A stretch of DNA of 64,000 nucleotides from Maricaulis sp. GTDB taxonomy: Bacteria > Pseudomonadota > Alphaproteobacteria > Caulobacterales > Maricaulaceae. The stretch spans positions 1 through 64,000 of the forward strand of contig NZ_JASBRQ010000010.1 of assembly GCF_030149425.1 (NCBI RefSeq), read 5' to 3'. The notes under the pieces were generated by a model. The model was given only the letters and a program-made list of their open reading frames with translations, was not told the DNA's origin and did not search any database. Positions 54,431-64,000 of the stretch are shown one piece after another. Each line of letters opens with the position of its first letter. Position 1 is the stretch's first letter. Both the position numbers and the translations under genes were made by a program.

Positions 54431-56509
54431 TTACCAGATCGAGACGCGCTCTTCCGGCGGCAGGTAGAGGTCGTGCTCTTCGGTGATGCCGAAGGCTTCA
54501 TACCAGCCATCCTGGTTCCGCAGCGCACCGTTGATGCGGTATTGCGGCGGGGAGTGCGGGCCGCGGCGCAGCTGCTGCACCATGGCTTCCTCGGTGTAGA
54601 GGTTCCGCCAGACCTGGGCCCAGGCCATGTAGAAACGCTGATTGCCGGAGAAACCGTCGAGAACCGGGGCTTCACCGCCATGGTCTTCCAGGTAGAGCTG
54701 GTAAGCGCGGTAGGCCATGGAGAGGCCGCCGACATCACCGATATTCTCACCCAGGGAGAGGCGGCCGTTCACAAACTCGCCCTCGATCGGGGAGAATTCG
54801 CTGTACTGGGCTGCCAGACGATCCGTCAGCGCGTCGAAATTGGCGCGGCTGTCTTCAGTCCACCAGTCACGCAGCACACCGTCGCCATCAGAGCGCGAGC
54901 CCTGGTCGTCAAAACCGTGGCCCATTTCGTGGCCGATCACCGAGCCGATACCACCGAAGTTCACAGCCGGGTCCGCATGCGGGTCGAAGAACGGCCCCTG
55001 CAGGATGGCGGCCGGGAAGACGATCTCATTGGCGGTCGGGGAGTAATAGGCATTGACGGTTTGCGGCGTCATACCCCATTCCCACTCGCGGATCGGACCG
55101 CGCAGACGTGCACGGCTGTCGGCACGGAACCAGGCTGCCATACGCTCGGCATTGCCGAACAGGTCGTCAGCGCGGATCTCGACCGAGGAGTAATCCGGCC
55201 ACTGGTCCGGATAACCGATCTTCGGCGTGAAATTCTCGAACTTGTAGAGCGCGCCTTCACGGGTCTCTTCATCCATCCAGTCGAGCGTTTCCAGGCGCTC
55301 GCGCAGGGCGCGGCCGAGATAGTCAACGAGGACTTCCATCTGCTCCTTGTATTCCGGCGGGAAGTGACGCTCGACATAGATCTGGCCCAGGGCCATACCG
55401 GCATTGCCGTTGACGAACTGGATCGCGCGCGCGTCCAGCGGACGCGGCTCGGCGACACCGGACAGGGTCGTCGAGTAGAAGGCGAAGGAACGATCGTAGA
55501 ATTCCGGCGTCAGCACATTGCGGTTGCTGGAGACGAAGCGGAAGGTCAGCCAGTCCTGCCAGGTTTCCACCGGTACTTCGGTGAACATGGTGGCCAGCGA
55601 CTGGATCGCCGTGTTCTGGCGGATCACGACTTCAGTCTGATCTGCAAAGTCCAGCGCCTCCATGAAGGCGGTCCAGTTGAAGCCCGGCGCGTATTCGGCC
55701 AGTTCTTCCGTGCTCATCAGATTATAGGTGCGCGTACGGTCGCGGCTGTCCTGGCGGGTCCAGTGGACCTGGGCGATCATGGTTTCCAGATCGAGGATGC
55801 GCTGAGCACGCTCGGCACCGCCATCCATGCCGATCAGGCCGAACACATCGCCGATATACTCGACATAGGCGTCACGATAGCCCTGATAGCGCTCGGTATC
55901 TTCCAGATAGTAGTCGCGCGTCGGCAGGCCGAGACCGCTCTGGCTGACGCCGACGATGTAACGGCTCGGATCACCCTGGTCACGGGTGACGCCGGCGCCG
56001 AAGATGGACGAGGTGCCCGGACGGCCCATCAGGTCGGCGATATCGTCATGGCTGGACGCGCCGGCAATGGTGTCGAGCATCGGGCGAACCGGGTCAAAGC
56101 CGCGCTCGGTCCGCGTATCCTGGTCCAGGAAGGAGGCGTGCAGGTCGCCGATCTGCTGCAGCGGCGTGCCCGCTTCGGCATTGGCCGAAGACGCTTCCGC
56201 GATGATCGCATCGATACGCTCTTCCGACAGCAGGAACAGTTCGGTGAAGGCACCGAAACGGGAGAAGCCCTGCGGCAGCTCGGAGCCGTCAAGCCAGCCG
56301 GCATTGACATAACGATTGAAGTCATCGCCCGGATGGACGCTGTCATCGATGTGCTGGGTTTCGATACCCCAGCTGCCGAGACGCGGCTGACCGGCGGACG
56401 GATCGCCGACACTGACTTGTGCGGTTTCCTCGACGCCCGGCGCTTCGGTCGCCGGGGTACAGGCCGCAAGAAGGGCCAGGCTCGCGCCGGCCAATAGGAA
56501 TTTACGCAT
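54431..56509 (-). CDS. M13 family metalloendopeptidase lipoprotein, copy 1
   Basis: A 692-residue neprilysin/PepO-type zinc endopeptidase. The lipobox LAAC (Cys17) makes it a membrane-anchored lipoprotein. The zinc motif is HEMGH (527-531), preceded by VNAY (485-488) of the substrate-binding block and followed by the third ligand Glu588 in ENIGDVGG. It is oriented like the next gene and is about 50% or more alike in motifs and layout. Each copy has its own terminator, so it is a tandem duplication. It would degrade peptides in the periplasm. Confidence 0.93.
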   Translation of the reverse strand: MRKFLLAGASLALLAACTPATEAPGVEETAQVSVGDPSAGQPRLGSWGIETQHIDDSVHPGDDFNRYVNAGWLDGSELPQGFSRFGAFTELFLLSEERIDAIIAEASSANAEAGTPLQQIGDLHASFLDQDTRTERGFDPVRPMLDTIAGASSHDDIADLMGRPGTSSIFGAGVTRDQGDPSRYIVGVSQSGLGLPTRDYYLEDTERYQGYRDAYVEYIGDVFGLIGMDGGAERAQRILDLETMIAQVHWTRQDSRDRTRTYNLMSTEELAEYAPGFNWTAFMEALDFADQTEVVIRQNTAIQSLATMFTEVPVETWQDWLTFRFVSSNRNVLTPEFYDRSFAFYSTTLSGVAEPRPLDARAIQFVNGNAGMALGQIYVERHFPPEYKEQMEVLVDYLGRALRERLETLDWMDEETREGALYKFENFTPKIGYPDQWPDYSSVEIRADDLFGNAERMAAWFRADSRARLRGPIREWEWGMTPQTVNAYYSPTANEIVFPAAILQGPFFDPHADPAVNFGGIGSVIGHEMGHGFDDQGSRSDGDGVLRDWWTEDSRANFDALTDRLAAQYSEFSPIEGEFVNGRLSLGENIGDVGGLSMAYRAYQLYLEDHGGEAPVLDGFSGNQRFYMAWAQVWRNLYTEEAMVQQLRRGPHSPPQYRINGALRNQDGWYEAFGITEEHDLYLPPEERVSIW

Positions 56510-56633
56510 GGATCTCTCCCCAAAAAATACGAAAGCCCAGACAGCTTGGCGCTAGACACTAGTGGGAACAGACGCCTTGGCAACTTAAGCCTCAGTTAGA
56601 ATAGGGACTCGTTGCAGTATATGTACAAACAAA

Positions 56634-56661
56634 ACGGCCCGGCGTTTGCGCGCCGGGCCGT
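56634..56661 (-). terminator. Intrinsic terminator of M13 copy 2
   Basis: A perfect 11-bp stem ACGGCCCGGCG / CGCCGGGCCGT with a 6-base loop. The - strand T-run is TTTGTTTG, 24 bases after the stop codon. Confidence 0.88.
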
Positions 56662-56684
56662 CGTATCGGGTGTCTGTGTCCCAA

Positions 56685-58754
56685 CTACCAGATTTTCACG
56701 CGCTCTTCCGGCGGCAGGTAGAGGGCGTGGTCTTCGGTAATGCCGAAGGCCTCATACCACTCATCCAGATTCCGGACGACACCATTGGTGCGGTATTGTG
56801 ACGGGCTGTGCGGATCCGTCGATAGGCGTGAGATCAGATTGTCCTCGGTGTAGAGGCGGCGCCAGACCTGGGCCCAGGCGAGGAAGAAACGCTGATCGCC
56901 GGTAAACCCGTCAATCACGGGCGCTTCGCCGCCTTCATAGGTCTCGGCGACATAATTGCGATAGGCGGTGTAGGCCATCTGCACGCCACCGAGATCACCG
57001 ATGTTCTCACCCATGGTGAACTCACCATTCACATACATGCCCTCGACCGGCGAATAGGAGCTGTACTGGGCGCCCAGACGGTCGGCCCGCTCGAGGAAGC
57101 GCGCATTGGTCTCTTCCGTCCACCAGTCGCGGATCGACCCGTCAAAGTCGAAACGGCGACCCTGATCATCGAAACCGTGCCCGATCTCATGCCCGATCAC
57201 AGCGCCGATCGCACCGTAATTGATCGCCGCATCGGCAGCCGGGTCAAAGAAAGGCGCCTGCAGGATGCCGGCCGGGAAGGTGATCTGGTTCATCAGCGGG
57301 TTATAGGACGCGTTAACCGTCTGCGGCGGATAGGGCCACTGATTACGATCAACCGGGCCGTCCAGGTCGGCCACTTGTTCAGCCCACTGGAACTCGACAA
57401 TACGCATCATATTGCCGAACAGATCATCGCCGCGGACTTCCAGGGCCGAATAGTCGCGCCACTCGTCCGGGTAGCCGATGCGGGGTTCGAAGGTGGAGAG
57501 TTTGCGCAGCGCATTGACCCGCGTCTCTTCATCCATCCATTCCAGATTCTGCAGCCGGCCTTCGAACGCCGTGGTCAGATTGGCGACCAGACCTTCCATT
57601 GCGGTCTTTGAGGCGGCCGGGAAATGGCGCTGGACATAAACCTGCCCCACCGCTTCGCCGAGCTGGCCGCCAACCAGGTTGACGCCGCGGCGGTCACGCG
57701 GACGCTGCTCGTCAATCCCATTCAGCGTCTGGCTGTAGAAACGGAAATTGGCCTCGTCGAACTCCGCTGAAAGGGCGCCGGAATTACTGCGCAGGAAGTG
57801 GAAGGTCATGTAGTCCTTCCAGGTGTCGACGGCAGTTTCGGCGAAAATCGCACCCGTGCCCTCAATGGCACTGGGCTGGGCCACGAGATAGGTGGCCACG
57901 CTATCGAGCGAGAGCTGTGCCATGCCGGCCGGGAAGTCGATCTGCGGAGCCAGCTCATTGAGCTGATCCAGCGGCATCGGATTGTAGATTTCCTGGATGT
58001 TGCGCGAGCGCGCCTGAGTCCAGTGAACCTCGGCCAGGCGCGTTTCCAGGTCCATGATGGCCTGGGCACTGCTGGTGGCATCTGCTGCACCGGCCAGGGT
58101 CAGAATCTCGGCAATGAAGGCGACATAGGCTTCGCGATAGCGGCCATAGGCTTCGTTCTCTTCATCGAGATAGTATTCGCGATCCGGCAGTCCGAGGCCG
58201 CCCTGGCCGACAAAGACGGTGTAGCGGGTCGTATCGGCAGGGTCGGGGATAATGCCGACGCCGAAGGGCGACTGGTGATGAATCGTCGCGAACAAGGCCG
58301 TGATGTCGCTATGGGTCTCAGCGGCCGCGATCTCGTCGAGATAGGGCTGGGCCGGAGTTATGCCGAGGCTGTTGACGGTCTCGGTGTCCATCCAGCTGGC
58401 ATAGAGATCGCCGACCTGCTGCTCGACCGAGCCGGCGTCGCTGCTGCGGCCTGCGAGATCAAGGATGATGTCCTGGACCTGTTCTTCTGCTTCGATCGAA
58501 AGCTCGGTGAACATACCGTAATTGGAGCGATCGGACGGGATCTCAGTGGTATCCAGCCAGATGCCGTTGGCATAACGGAAGAAGTCGTCGCCGGGGTGAT
58601 AGTTGAGGTCCATCCCCTCGGTATCGAAACCCCAGGTGCCGATATCGGCGGCGATCTGCTCGACGACGGTGTCGCTGCCGTTTGAGGGCAGTTGGACCTG
58701 GTCGCAGGCGGCCAGCAGCAGCAGGGCTGCCGAACTCATCAGAAGTTTTCTCAT
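56685..58754 (-). CDS. M13 family metalloendopeptidase lipoprotein, copy 2
   Basis: A 689-residue paralogue of the preceding peptidase. Lipobox LAAC (Cys17). The zinc motif is HEIGHGFDDQG, VNASYNPLMNQITFPAG contains the NAxY block, and ENIGDLGG carries the third ligand. The C-terminal ends of the two copies are nearly identical (YEAFGITE ... LYLPPEERV). Probably a periplasmic oligopeptidase; whether the two copies differ in specificity cannot be seen. It is separated from the RND operon by 68 bases and shares its strand. Confidence 0.93.
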   Translation of the reverse strand: MRKLLMSSAALLLLAACDQVQLPSNGSDTVVEQIAADIGTWGFDTEGMDLNYHPGDDFFRYANGIWLDTTEIPSDRSNYGMFTELSIEAEEQVQDIILDLAGRSSDAGSVEQQVGDLYASWMDTETVNSLGITPAQPYLDEIAAAETHSDITALFATIHHQSPFGVGIIPDPADTTRYTVFVGQGGLGLPDREYYLDEENEAYGRYREAYVAFIAEILTLAGAADATSSAQAIMDLETRLAEVHWTQARSRNIQEIYNPMPLDQLNELAPQIDFPAGMAQLSLDSVATYLVAQPSAIEGTGAIFAETAVDTWKDYMTFHFLRSNSGALSAEFDEANFRFYSQTLNGIDEQRPRDRRGVNLVGGQLGEAVGQVYVQRHFPAASKTAMEGLVANLTTAFEGRLQNLEWMDEETRVNALRKLSTFEPRIGYPDEWRDYSALEVRGDDLFGNMMRIVEFQWAEQVADLDGPVDRNQWPYPPQTVNASYNPLMNQITFPAGILQAPFFDPAADAAINYGAIGAVIGHEIGHGFDDQGRRFDFDGSIRDWWTEETNARFLERADRLGAQYSSYSPVEGMYVNGEFTMGENIGDLGGVQMAYTAYRNYVAETYEGGEAPVIDGFTGDQRFFLAWAQVWRRLYTEDNLISRLSTDPHSPSQYRTNGVVRNLDEWYEAFGITEDHALYLPPEERVKIW

Positions 58755-58822
58755 AATTGTCCCCTTCTCAAATGCTTGCCCCCGCGCCGGTGACAGCGCG
58801 GGGGCTTGGTGGTGTACCAGTT

Positions 58823-61800
58823 TTACTCGGCCGGAGCCTTGTCGAGGTGACCCGGCAATTCGCCATGGGCGAAGTCCGTGTCGGAGTAATCATGGCCCAG
58901 CGACGGCTGTTTCTTGCCCGACACCACCGTCCGCGCGAAGCGGGCGATGTCGACCCCGATGCCGTACATGGCCGGAACCAGGATCAGCGTCAGGAACAGG
59001 GCGAAGATCACGGCGAAGCCGAGGGCGACGACCATGGGCTTGAGGAATTGTGCCTGGGTCGACTGCTCCGCCATCATCGGGAAGATGCCGAGGAAGGTGG
59101 TGACCGAGGTCAGCAGGATCGGGCGGAAACGCTGCACACCGGCATCAACCAGGGCCTGGAAAGCCCCGACGCCATTGGCCCGCAGGCGGTTCACGAAGTC
59201 GATCAGGACCAGGTTGTCGTTGATCACAACCCCCGCGGCCGCACCCACACCGAAGTAGGAGAAAAGCGCGATCGGCATGCCGAACAAGGCGTGACCGAAG
59301 ACGGCCCCGGCGAAGGCGAACGGGATCGCCACCATGATCAAGAGCGGCTGGAAGTATGAGCCGAAGGCCACTGCCAGCAGGATATACATGGCGCCCAGGG
59401 CGATCAGGGTCAGGATCAGGACTTCCTGCATGAATTCCTGCTCGCCCTCAGCCTGGCCAACTTCATCGCGGCTGATACCCGGGAAACGGTCTTCCCAGCT
59501 CTCCCAGAACTCCTCATTGAGGCTGGAATTGATCTCGGCGCGCGCTGCCGGATCAGACAGTTCGGCACTGACGGTGGTGGTCCGCATGCCGTTGCGGCGA
59601 CGGATCTGGTTGAGGCCTGGAGCGAACTCGACTTCCGCGACAGCGGAAAGCGGAACCTCGCGGCCGTCCGCCGTACGGATGCGCACATCGCGCAGCGTGT
59701 CGAGCGAGCGGCGGCTGTCTTCCGGCAGACGCAGCATGACGCGGACATCCTGGCCGTCACGCGGCAGGCGCTGGATTTCCTCGCCATAGAAAGCCTGGCG
59801 AACCTGACGGGTGACGTCCTGCAGCGTCAGGCCAAGGGCCTGGGCATCCGGGCGCAGGGTGAAGCGCAGTTCTTCCGTCGAGGTCTGCAGACTGTCGACC
59901 ACATCATAGGTGTCATAGCTGCGCAGCTGGTCCTTCAGAGCGTCAGCGGCTTCACGTAGCACGTAGAGGTCCGGGTGGCTGATGGCAAAGCTGATGCCGC
60001 TACCGCCATTATTGATGGTGGAGTCGAAGCGGACTTCTTCTGCATCGGGCACCGGTCCCATGAACTCACGAATGGTCTGGGCGACGTCCGCCGTCGGCAG
60101 GTTGCCCGGCCGCTCTTCCGGATCGGCAATCGTGATCCAGGCGCGGATACGGCCATCGGTCGCCAGCGTAGAGCGGCTCTCGATCATATCCACCTGGCCC
60201 GGATATTCATTGCGGTAGTACTGCAGCGCTTCATCCTGAGCGGTTTCCAGCTGCATGCGGACCTGCTCGGTCCGGCTCCAGGGCGTGCCCTGGGCCAGGG
60301 TGATGCTGACCTGAACCGTCTCATTCTCGATGTTCGGCATGAAGACATTGCCGACGCGGTTGGAGGCCTGCAGCGAGATCGCGATCGCGAAGATACCGAG
60401 GAAGGCGAACAGGGTCGCATAGCGGTTGCGGATCGCCGTTTTCACGAACGGGCGGTAAACGTAACGCGCGACGGCGACCAGGGTGAAGGCAATGCCGCGC
60501 TGGATAGCGATCAGCGGCCCGAACAAGCCCTTGTTCGACTGCGGTTTCAGGTGCGACAGGTGCGCCGGCAGGATGAGCAGGGACTCGATCAGGGAGAAGG
60601 TCAGCGTCGCGATCACGACCAGAGAGATCTGCTTGGTGAACTGAACCTCAGGGCCGGTCAGGAGCATCCAGGGCGAGAACATCATGATGGTGGTGATGAC
60701 GGCGAAGATCACCGGCTTGGCGACCATCTGCGTACCGACGACAGCCGCCGTCAGCCCGCGTTCGCCGCGTTCCACCCTGTCGTGAATATTCTCCCCGACG
60801 ACAATGGCATCGTCGACGACGATCCCGATCACCAAGAGGAAGGCAAACAGCGACAGCATGTTCAGCGTCACGCCCATCATCGGCAGCAGCAGGAAGGCGC
60901 CGCCAAAGGCGATGAAGATGCCGATGGTGACCCAGAAGGCCACGGCCGGGCGCAGGAACAGGAACAGGACGATCAGAACCAGACCGCCACCAATCAGGGC
61001 GGAGTTCAGGATGGTGTTCATCCGGCCCTCATAGAGCTCGGAGTTGTCCCACCACAGCGACAGGCTGACTGCATCGGGCAGTTCCAGCTGTTTCTGGTCA
61101 ATATACTCACGGACGACGGCCGAAACCTCGACGACGTCGATATTCGGTGTCGTCAGGACGACGACCAGCGCCATCGGCTCGCCGTTGAAGGTCGCGGCCA
61201 GGTTGGCGTCGACGAAACCATCATTGACGCGGGCGATGTCACGCAGCCGCAGCGTACCGCCATCAGCGGTCTGGCGGACGATGATTTCCTCGAACTCGGC
61301 CTGGGTGTCGGCAAGCTGGCGCGCAGTGAAATTGATATCGCCGAGCGCGGTGCGAGCGCTGCCGGCAGAAGCGTTGAGCGAGCTGGCGCGGACCGCACGG
61401 GCGATCTCGTCGAACGTCATGTTGTAACGCTGGAGGTTTTCCTCGGAGAGTTCGATGGAAACTTCCTCATTCAGCGTCGCCCACAGATCGACGACCGACG
61501 CACCGGGAAGCTGGGCGACTTCGTCACGGATCTCGCGGGCAATTTGCTGCAGGCCCCGGCGGTCGACATTGCCGTGCACGGCAAAACCGATCACCTGGTC
61601 CTGTGAGCGCCACTGGCTGACGACCGGGCGGAAGGCCGAGGGGGGCAGATTGTTGACCGAGTCGACCTCGAGTTTGATCTGGTCGATGAACTCGCCGATA
61701 TCGACATTGCGCTGACCTTCGATATTCACGAAACCGGAGCCTTCGCGTGCGGTCGAGGTGATGGTCTCGATGCCGTCCATATCCGAGAGCGCTTCCTCGA

Positions 61801-62035
61801 TACGGACGATGATCTGTTCCTCGACCTCTTGCGGTGAGGCTCCCGGCCAAGCCACCGAAACGGTGGCGCCGTTGACGGCGATGGTCGGGAAGACCTCACG
61901 GTTCAGCTGGCCATAGCCCACCAGACCGCCGATGACGGCGACAAGCATGAGCAGATTGGCTGCGACCGAATTGCGGGCCCACCAGCCGATGATGCCTTTG
62001 GGCGCTTCTTGGTGCGTTTCGTTCGGATCGGTCAT
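58823..62035 (-). CDS. RND efflux permease (AcrB/HAE1 family)
   Basis: A 1070-residue inner-membrane proton antiporter with 12 helices and two large periplasmic loops. Motifs include WAWPGASPQEVEE in the porter domain, the membrane aspartates of VIGIVVDDAIVVGENIH, and the repeat-2 counterpart INDNLVLIDFVNRLRANG. It is the last gene of the OMF-MFP-RND operon. The substrate is unknown: drugs, lipids or metals are all possible, although no metal-type motif was seen. Its C-terminus is a hydrophilic tail (HGELPGHLDKAPAE). Confidence 0.93.
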   Translation of the reverse strand: MTDPNETHQEAPKGIIGWWARNSVAANLLMLVAVIGGLVGYGQLNREVFPTIAVNGATVSVAWPGASPQEVEEQIIVRIEEALSDMDGIETITSTAREGSGFVNIEGQRNVDIGEFIDQIKLEVDSVNNLPPSAFRPVVSQWRSQDQVIGFAVHGNVDRRGLQQIAREIRDEVAQLPGASVVDLWATLNEEVSIELSEENLQRYNMTFDEIARAVRASSLNASAGSARTALGDINFTARQLADTQAEFEEIIVRQTADGGTLRLRDIARVNDGFVDANLAATFNGEPMALVVVLTTPNIDVVEVSAVVREYIDQKQLELPDAVSLSLWWDNSELYEGRMNTILNSALIGGGLVLIVLFLFLRPAVAFWVTIGIFIAFGGAFLLLPMMGVTLNMLSLFAFLLVIGIVVDDAIVVGENIHDRVERGERGLTAAVVGTQMVAKPVIFAVITTIMMFSPWMLLTGPEVQFTKQISLVVIATLTFSLIESLLILPAHLSHLKPQSNKGLFGPLIAIQRGIAFTLVAVARYVYRPFVKTAIRNRYATLFAFLGIFAIAISLQASNRVGNVFMPNIENETVQVSITLAQGTPWSRTEQVRMQLETAQDEALQYYRNEYPGQVDMIESRSTLATDGRIRAWITIADPEERPGNLPTADVAQTIREFMGPVPDAEEVRFDSTINNGGSGISFAISHPDLYVLREAADALKDQLRSYDTYDVVDSLQTSTEELRFTLRPDAQALGLTLQDVTRQVRQAFYGEEIQRLPRDGQDVRVMLRLPEDSRRSLDTLRDVRIRTADGREVPLSAVAEVEFAPGLNQIRRRNGMRTTTVSAELSDPAARAEINSSLNEEFWESWEDRFPGISRDEVGQAEGEQEFMQEVLILTLIALGAMYILLAVAFGSYFQPLLIMVAIPFAFAGAVFGHALFGMPIALFSYFGVGAAAGVVINDNLVLIDFVNRLRANGVGAFQALVDAGVQRFRPILLTSVTTFLGIFPMMAEQSTQAQFLKPMVVALGFAVIFALFLTLILVPAMYGIGVDIARFARTVVSGKKQPSLGHDYSDTDFAHGELPGHLDKAPAE

Positions 62036-62064
62036 AACCGCCTCCTCGTTAGCGGTAGATCTGA

Positions 62065-63342
62065 TTAGCCGGCATTGGCGGCAGTGGTTTCGCCATCGGC
62101 GTCACCGGTTTCAGTTTCGGCCATGCCTTCTTCGGCGTCTTCCGGAGCTTCAATGGTCGCGGAATAGGCGGAGAGGACTTCACCCGCTTCATCCAGCGAC
62201 TGGATACGCATGCCGTCAGAGGCGCCGCGAACCGGCGAGACCACCACCATGTCGCCGGCAGAGACGCCGGAGGACACGACCAGGCGCTCGGTCGAAGACG
62301 TCACCACGTCGACAGTACGGATGGACATGCGCCCACCGGGCTCTGCGACATAGACGCTATTCTCGCCGCGCAGCGCTGCGCGCGGCAGGATGTAGGCATT
62401 CTCGACTTCACGGCCGACGATCTCGGCATTGACGAACAGGCCAACAGCCAGCGGAGCACCGCCTTCAGCAGCTGCGCCATAAGGGTCATCGACTTCAGCG
62501 ATGGCGTAGAGAACGCGCGTCTGCGGGTCGATGGCGCTGTCCGTGCGGGTAATACGACCCTGCCAGGTCTGCTCGGCACCGGCCAGGGTGGCGGTGAGCG
62601 TCACCGGGATGCCGGCCTCGTCACCCGCGCTGTAAGCGACCGGGATGCCCAGAATGCCAAGTTCGAAATCGGTCAGCGGCAGGCGGACCAGAACGGTGTC
62701 GGTGGAGAAGACCTCACCCAGCGGCGTGCCGGCATTGACGAACTGACCGAGGTCAGCGGCCTTGGAGCGGACGCGACCGGTGAACGGTGCGGAAACCCGG
62801 GTGCGCTGCAGGTCCAGACGGGCGTCCTGCAGGGTAGCGCGGGCGGCGGCCAGTTGAGCGCGGGCTTCAGCCAGCTGCGGTTCACGCAGGGTCAGGGCCG
62901 AGGCTTCACCTTCGCCAAGCTCTTCCCATTCCGAACGGGCCAGGTCGCTTTCCGCCTGCTCGCGGGCCAGAGCCTGAGTGGCCTGGGCCACCTGGGCTTC
63001 GGCGCGGGTCACGGCGAGGCGATAATCCGCGTCTTCGATGCGGACCAGCGTCTCACCGGCCTCGAAGAAACCGCCTTCGATGAAATCCGGGTTCACAAAG
63101 GTGATGCGGCCGGAGACCTGGGGGACCAGGTTGATCTGGGTGCGTGGGCGGGCCTGGCCCTGCGAATTCACCGTCAGGGCAATGGTTTCGCGTTGGGCTT
63201 CTTCAACGAAGACCGCGATCGGCCGCGGTGTCGGATTGGCGCGCTCAGGCTGTGGCCCCGTGCTCATAATGGCTGAAACGACCAGGCCGAACAGCACGAT
63301 AACGATAGCGATGACAACAATTCGTGCGACGAGGGGTCCCAT
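62065..63342 (-). CDS. RND efflux periplasmic adaptor (MFP)
   Basis: A 425-residue membrane-fusion protein. An N-terminal membrane anchor (about 8-28) is followed by a barrel-sandwich hybrid, an alpha-helical hairpin (TRAEAQVAQATQALAREQAE), a second lipoyl half (SAPFTGRVRSKAADLG) and a beta-barrel. The acidic tail is unusual (EDAEEGMAETETGDADGE). It bridges the permease and the outer-membrane factor. It is 29 bases from the permease and 2 bases from the outer-membrane factor gene, hence one operon. Confidence 0.93.
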   Translation of the reverse strand: MGPLVARIVVIAIVIVLFGLVVSAIMSTGPQPERANPTPRPIAVFVEEAQRETIALTVNSQGQARPRTQINLVPQVSGRITFVNPDFIEGGFFEAGETLVRIEDADYRLAVTRAEAQVAQATQALAREQAESDLARSEWEELGEGEASALTLREPQLAEARAQLAAARATLQDARLDLQRTRVSAPFTGRVRSKAADLGQFVNAGTPLGEVFSTDTVLVRLPLTDFELGILGIPVAYSAGDEAGIPVTLTATLAGAEQTWQGRITRTDSAIDPQTRVLYAIAEVDDPYGAAAEGGAPLAVGLFVNAEIVGREVENAYILPRAALRGENSVYVAEPGGRMSIRTVDVVTSSTERLVVSSGVSAGDMVVVSPVRGASDGMRIQSLDEAGEVLSAYSATIEAPEDAEEGMAETETGDADGETTAANAG

Positions 63343-63344
63343 GA

Positions 63345-64000
63345 CTATTCTCCTGCCCGCATGGCCGGCTCAGACGAACCGGCGACTGCAAAATCGCCAG
63401 CAATGGCGAGATAAAGATCGATACGATTAGTGACGCGCTCGCGCTGCGCCGAGATGTACTGGCTTTCCGCGCTGATGCGACGGCTATTGGCGTCGAGCAG
63501 CGCGAATATGGTGGATACGCCGCGAGCGTACTGGCGGATGACCAGTTCTTCCGCAGCCGCCGCTTCTTCAAAGGCCTGACGCAGGCTTTCCACACGTTCG
63601 GTGAGGATGGTGTCGGCATAAAGCGCGTTTTCCGCTTCCTGCCAGGCGCTCAAAACCGTCTGCGCATAAGAGGCGACCGCCAGTTCGGCATTGGCCTGGG
63701 CCTGATCGCGCTGGGCCCGCAACTGCCCGCCGCGGAAGATCGGGGCGGTCAGCGAGGCGGCCATGTTGGAGATAAAATCATCAACATCGAGCGCGTCTTC
63801 CAGCGAAACGCCGCCACCGCCGGTGGAACCGGACAGGGACAGGCTCGGGAACAAGGCCGCGCGGGCCGCATCAGCACGCAGGCCGGCAGACAGCAGACGG
63901 CGTTCCGCCGCCAGCACATCCGGCCGGCGGGTCAGAAGATCTTGCGGCGAACCCAGTCCGCCCGGGGCATCAAGCGCCGGGAAATCGCCATCATGGGCGA
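63345..64000 (-). CDS. TolC/NodT-type outer-membrane factor, partial
   Basis: The 3' part of an outer-membrane efflux protein. The frame is open to the right edge of the window and the start lies beyond it. The visible 218 residues include LGSPQDLLTRRPDVLAAERR, a NodT-family hallmark, and two coiled-coil repeats (VLSAWQEAENALYADTIL). It is the first gene of the RND operon, so the pump is complete except for its 5' end. Confidence 0.9.
   Translation of the reverse strand, partial: AHDGDFPALDAPGGLGSPQDLLTRRPDVLAAERRLLSAGLRADAARAALFPSLSLSGSTGGGGVSLEDALDVDDFISNMAASLTAPIFRGGQLRAQRDQAQANAELAVASYAQTVLSAWQEAENALYADTILTERVESLRQAFEEAAAAEELVIRQYARGVSTIFALLDANSRRISAESQYISAQRERVTNRIDLYLAIAGDFAVAGSSEPAMRAGE

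Noticed and set aside
54473-56497. 674-codon frame antisense to M13 copy 1
   Set aside because: The M13 gene on the other strand has signal peptide and zinc motifs; this one has none.
59975-61606. 543-codon frame antisense to the RND permease
   Set aside because: Shadow of a conserved transporter; no domain-like content.

Overview
The window is chromosomal DNA of a high-GC alphaproteobacterium. The gene content and protein style point to the Caulobacterales/Maricaulales side of the class (Hyphomonadaceae- or Maricaulis-like stalked marine bacteria). Supporting signs are the ffs-dnaX-ybaB-recR block, the rpmH-rnpA-yidC-engB block followed by dapD and dapE, a membrane-anchored CycM-type cytochrome c, a DnaX whose zinc cysteines are mostly lost, and many periplasmic lipoproteins and peptidases. 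The placement is inferred from gene content and not from any database search.

Layout. 1-8.5 kb: a hypothetical protein, a TadD-like TPR lipoprotein, M17 aminopeptidase, a MarR/NlpC-P60 overlapping pair, CycM, two tandem small beta-barrel proteins, an AhpD-like protein and NudC. 8.5-12.2 kb: SRP RNA with its promoter, dnaX, ybaB, recR and a VUT/YhhQ transporter. 12.2-16.7 kb: PQQ sugar dehydrogenase, a CelD-type acyltransferase, rmuC and def. 16.8-20.9 kb: five accessory genes separate def from fmt-truA. 21-25.7 kb: fmt-truA, then dapE with a membrane protein downstream and a SeqA-reminiscent protein upstream. 25.9-34.1 kb: a DUF4932-like protein, an HI0933-type flavoprotein, dapD, an HAD nucleotidase, a DUF1036 protein, engB, yidC (frameshifted in this sequence), rnpA and rpmH. 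34.2-42.1 kb: a VTT membrane protein, a sensor kinase, gamma-glutamyltransferase, a P1 peptidase, a chemoreceptor, tRNA-Arg(ACG) and an L,D-transpeptidase. 42.7-51.7 kb: a second chemoreceptor followed by a run of unrecognised genes ending with a tiny LuxR-type HTH protein. 51.7-58.8 kb: an Lrp regulator divergent from a class V aminotransferase, a GGCT-like protein and two tandem M13 peptidases. 58.8-64 kb: a tripartite RND efflux operon, whose outer-membrane factor runs off the right edge.

The best candidate for an undescribed system is 44.69-51.66 kb. Three proteins there share one odd design: an N-terminal stretch dense in Asp/Glu with no Lys or Arg, followed by a basic, helical or glycine-zipper body. 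They are followed by a soluble HExxH metalloprotease, two large proteins of unknown fold and an HTH-only LuxR protein. The first two genes are each preceded by copies of a 12-bp element in opposite orientation. No function is claimed. Proteolytic release or activation of the acidic-headed proteins is a hypothesis.

Other points worth checking are a one-base frameshift in the essential gene yidC, an engB whose conserved N-terminus lies upstream of any ATG/GTG/TTG (a CTG overlapping the yidC stop is the likely start), and a GTG-started rpmH.
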